Below, piece by piece: positions 34,450 to 35,806 of a DNA stretch of 35,806 bases. The notes beneath the pieces were generated by a model, which saw only the letters and a program-made list of their open reading frames with translations, had not been told where the DNA came from and searched no databases. This DNA comes from Lentisphaerota bacterium (GTDB taxonomy: Bacteria; Verrucomicrobiota; Lentisphaeria; Victivallales; Victivallaceae). The translations under genes were made by a program, and so were the position numbers. Where the stretch lies: contig SUVX01000037.1 in NCBI GenBank assembly GCA_015061725.1, positions 1 to 35,806 on the forward strand. The letters run 5' to 3'. Position 1 is the stretch's first letter; the number at the start of each line of letters is the position of its first letter.

Positions 34450-35186
34450 TTGGAAACTATGTATTGCTCTGTTAAAAAGAATGATTCTTTATCTTTACCG
34501 GACAAAATCAGCAGTATTATCCGTCAACGGATTGAAATTGGAGAGTATAAACCGGGCAAACGTCTGGGGTCAATACGGCAATTTGCCAAAGATTTTCAAG
34601 TGAGTCCTGTCACAGTTATCAGGGCGTTGGATATTCTGGAGGGCGAAACTCTGATCGAGCGTATCCCTGCCAAAGGCGTATTTGTTTCCAACTCTTTAAA
34701 ACCGCAGGAAAAAACGCTCATCGGCTGTTATGTTTTTCCTGAAAAAAAGATGCTGCCTGCGCCTGATCACAATGAAAACTGGGGGCTGAATTACGAGTAG
34801 TACCGCGGTTTGTTTGATGGCGCTGCAAAGCATAAAATCAATATACAGTTTGTCTATTTTGAGGATAATCCGTCTCCGGAAATATTGGAAAAACAGAAAA
34901 TTGCCTTGAGAAAATTTGATTTTGCCATTTTTCCCGGCACAAGTCAGTTGAAAGAGTTGTGTTTCCTTTCCTCACAGGAACGGCCGACATATTATTTCTG
35001 CAGCAGTTCCACGCAACTGGCAGCGGAACACCGGGGGATAAAAGTTGACTATGACAGGAAAACGGCAATAAAAGCTCTTTGCAGTTATTTGAAAGAAAGT
35101 TCCTGCCGGAGCGCGGGAGTCATCAGCCGGCTTTCCCGTCAGTCTCAGCGCCGGTTTTCGGAAAAACTGAGCAGGAATCAAGTACT
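34450..35186 (+). pseudogene. Broken GntR/LacI-type regulator (in-frame stop, C-terminus lost)
   Basis: The first 116 codons encode a complete GntR winged helix (LPDKISSIIRQRIEIGEYKPGKRLGSIRQFAKDF, VSPVTVIRALDILEGETLIERIPAKGVFVS). A TAG at 34798-34800 interrupts the frame, and the same frame then continues YRGLFDGAAKHKINIQFVYFEDNPSPEIL, matching FYRGLLQGSIDNNIKLQFAYFEQSPSPALL at the equivalent place in the left regulator. Homology ends near 35180 after CRSAGVISRLSRQSQ, so about 140 C-terminal residues are missing. The DNA then switches to a lyase remnant in another frame. The N-terminal DNA-binding domain could still be made as a 116-residue protein. Confidence 0.82.
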
Positions 35187-35570
35187 GATTACACGGCAAC
35201 GCTTGAAATTGCTGATCAAAAGAAAATGGTCTGTGATCTCGGCAAAGCGTATCCGGCTGCCGCCGGAGTAAAAAATTTTATCCGCACGCTTGATTTTGCG
35301 CCTGAAAAAGTTGTCGTTGAGGATAATTTTGAACTTTCAGTTCCGCAGGAAGTTCAAATAAAACTGCTTTCTCTCACAAAACCTGAAGCTGTTTCCGCAA
35401 GTTTTCTTAAAATCGGAAGTGTAAATCTGCAGCTTGAAGGCATTGAGTTTGCCGCCGTCAATACCCGGCCCGAGATGAACGGCAGCTGGGAGTGCGAGGT
35501 TTATGAAATCATCCTGAAAAGCAAAAATAATAATTACAAAATGATATTCTCTGAAAATAACCGGAAATAA
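35187..35570 (+). pseudogene. C-terminal remnant of a heparinase II/III-type lyase
   Basis: From about 35187 to the stop at 35570 the frame reads DYTATLEIADQKK, DLGKAYPAAAGVKNFIRTLDF, EVQIKLLSL, and ends SKNNNYKMIFSENNRK. This lines up in order with the C-terminal beta-sandwich of the lyases at 10665 and 12645 (FKAQVILENDS, VLDNAYPESVGMTSLKRTISL, VEITLFSA). The catalytic part (about 500 residues) is absent. It is a third, more distant family member. The frame differs from the preceding regulator fragment, and both ends of the join lie inside genes, so a deletion or rearrangement fused them. Confidence 0.72.
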
Positions 35571-35623
35571 AGGCTTTGGGTTATGAAATTATAGAAAAGT
35601 CTGCATATTCATTCATTAAAAAC

Positions 35624-35633
35624 GCAAATTTGC
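35624..35633. promoter_or_regulatory. Short palindrome upstream of the right pilin-like ORF
   Basis: GCAAATTTGC is a perfect 10-bp palindrome about 30 bases before the ATG at 35663. It could be an operator half or chance in AT-rich spacer. Confidence 0.2.
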
Positions 35634-35662
35634 AAACCAATCACAACAAGAAAGGTGATGAT

Positions 35663-35806
35663 ATGAAAAAGTTTTTTACTTTGATTGAGCTTTTGGTGAG
35701 TGCTGCCTGTAAAACAGGTGTTTTGTATAACCGCTGCGGCATGCTGTCTTTGTGGGGCGGCGCGTTAAAAACGGACAAAAACGGACAAAAACGGACAAAA
35801 ACGGAT
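35663..35806 (+). CDS. Pilin-like ORF with FTLIELLV leader and an abnormal tail, partial at the window edge
   Basis: ATG at 35663 with AAAGGTGAT upstream; open to the last base (48 codons). Reads [12 protein letters not shown], then SAACKTGVLYNRCGML, SLWGGAL, and a repeat-coded KTDKNGQKRT tail. The leader is shorter than in the left ORF and uses different codons for FTLIELLV, so the two come from different pilin genes, yet the following DNA is nearly identical. The hydrophobic helix required for a pilin is missing. It follows the lyase remnant by 92 bp on the same strand, echoing the lyase-operon setting of the intact pilin at 16210. Probably a disrupted pilin; expression is unknown. Confidence 0.6.
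   Translation, partial: MKKFFTLIELLVSAACKTGVLYNRCGMLSLWGGALKTDKNGQKRTKTD
35702..35763 (+). repeat. Right copy of the [12 protein letters not shown] element (inverted repeat with 141-202)
   Basis: Bases 35702-35747 match the reverse complement of 157-202 with one mismatch. Eight divergent bases and GGCGGCGC (35756-35763) follow at the same spacing as in the left copy. The copies face opposite directions, at the two ends of the window. Confidence 0.85.
35771..35806. repeat. Perfect 10-bp tandem repeat at the right edge
   Basis: ACGGACAAAA is repeated three times exactly and starts a fourth time before the window ends. Translated, the 30-base cycle gives TDKNGQKRTK with no stop; since the period is 10, all three forward frames run through the same codons and all are open. 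Confidence 0.9.

Overview
The window looks like chromosomal DNA from a PVC-group bacterium, most likely Lentisphaerota (Victivallales-like). This is an inference from gene content: a type IV pilin-like protein with the FTLIELLV leader and a C-terminal H-X9-DG motif sits inside a polysaccharide-degradation operon, regulators pair a GntR-type DNA-binding domain with a LacI-type ligand domain, and no SusC/SusD genes are seen. No rRNA or tRNA gene was recognised.

Layout. 1-1404 (minus): a GntR/LacI-type regulator followed by a pilin-like ORF that runs off the left edge. 1670-5238 (minus): a sugar-phosphate isomerase/epimerase-like gene, an MBL-fold hydrolase and apolipoprotein N-acyltransferase (lnt). 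5376-9443 (plus): housekeeping genes nadB and pcnB, then a secreted family-10-like glycosidase. 9544-21080 (plus): a tight catabolic operon made of a regulator, two paralogous heparinase II/III-type lyases, four paralogous secreted right-handed beta-helix (pectate-lyase superfamily) proteins and one H-X9-DG pilin. 21215-23263: a divergent rhamnosidase-like protein, followed after 6 bp by 23270-28196: TadB, TadC, a DUF192 protein, an FHA protein and a PEGA lipoprotein. 28358-34301: a Sel1-repeat protein, a TolC-like outer-membrane lipoprotein and two HlyD-like adaptor proteins. 34450-35806: a decayed locus holding a broken regulator, the C-terminal remnant of a third heparinase-type lyase, and another pilin-like ORF that runs off the right edge.

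How the genes may work together. The 9.5-21 kb operon is a secreted or lipid-anchored lyase system for an acidic (uronate-containing) polysaccharide, probably controlled by the regulator at its head. The substrate cannot be read from sequence. The lyase and beta-helix genes have grown by tandem duplication, and one duplication has left a visible scar.

The most unusual signal is at the two ends. Two pilin-like ORFs, in opposite orientation, keep different codons for the FTLIELLV leader but switch right after it into nearly the same DNA (45 of 46 bases), then into a 10-bp tandem repeat that has no stop in any forward frame. This suggests that one repeated element has replaced the 3' part of pilin genes at a fixed point. 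A second repeat family, with a long palindrome, occurs twice between genes, and a partial match lies inside the left pilin-like ORF.
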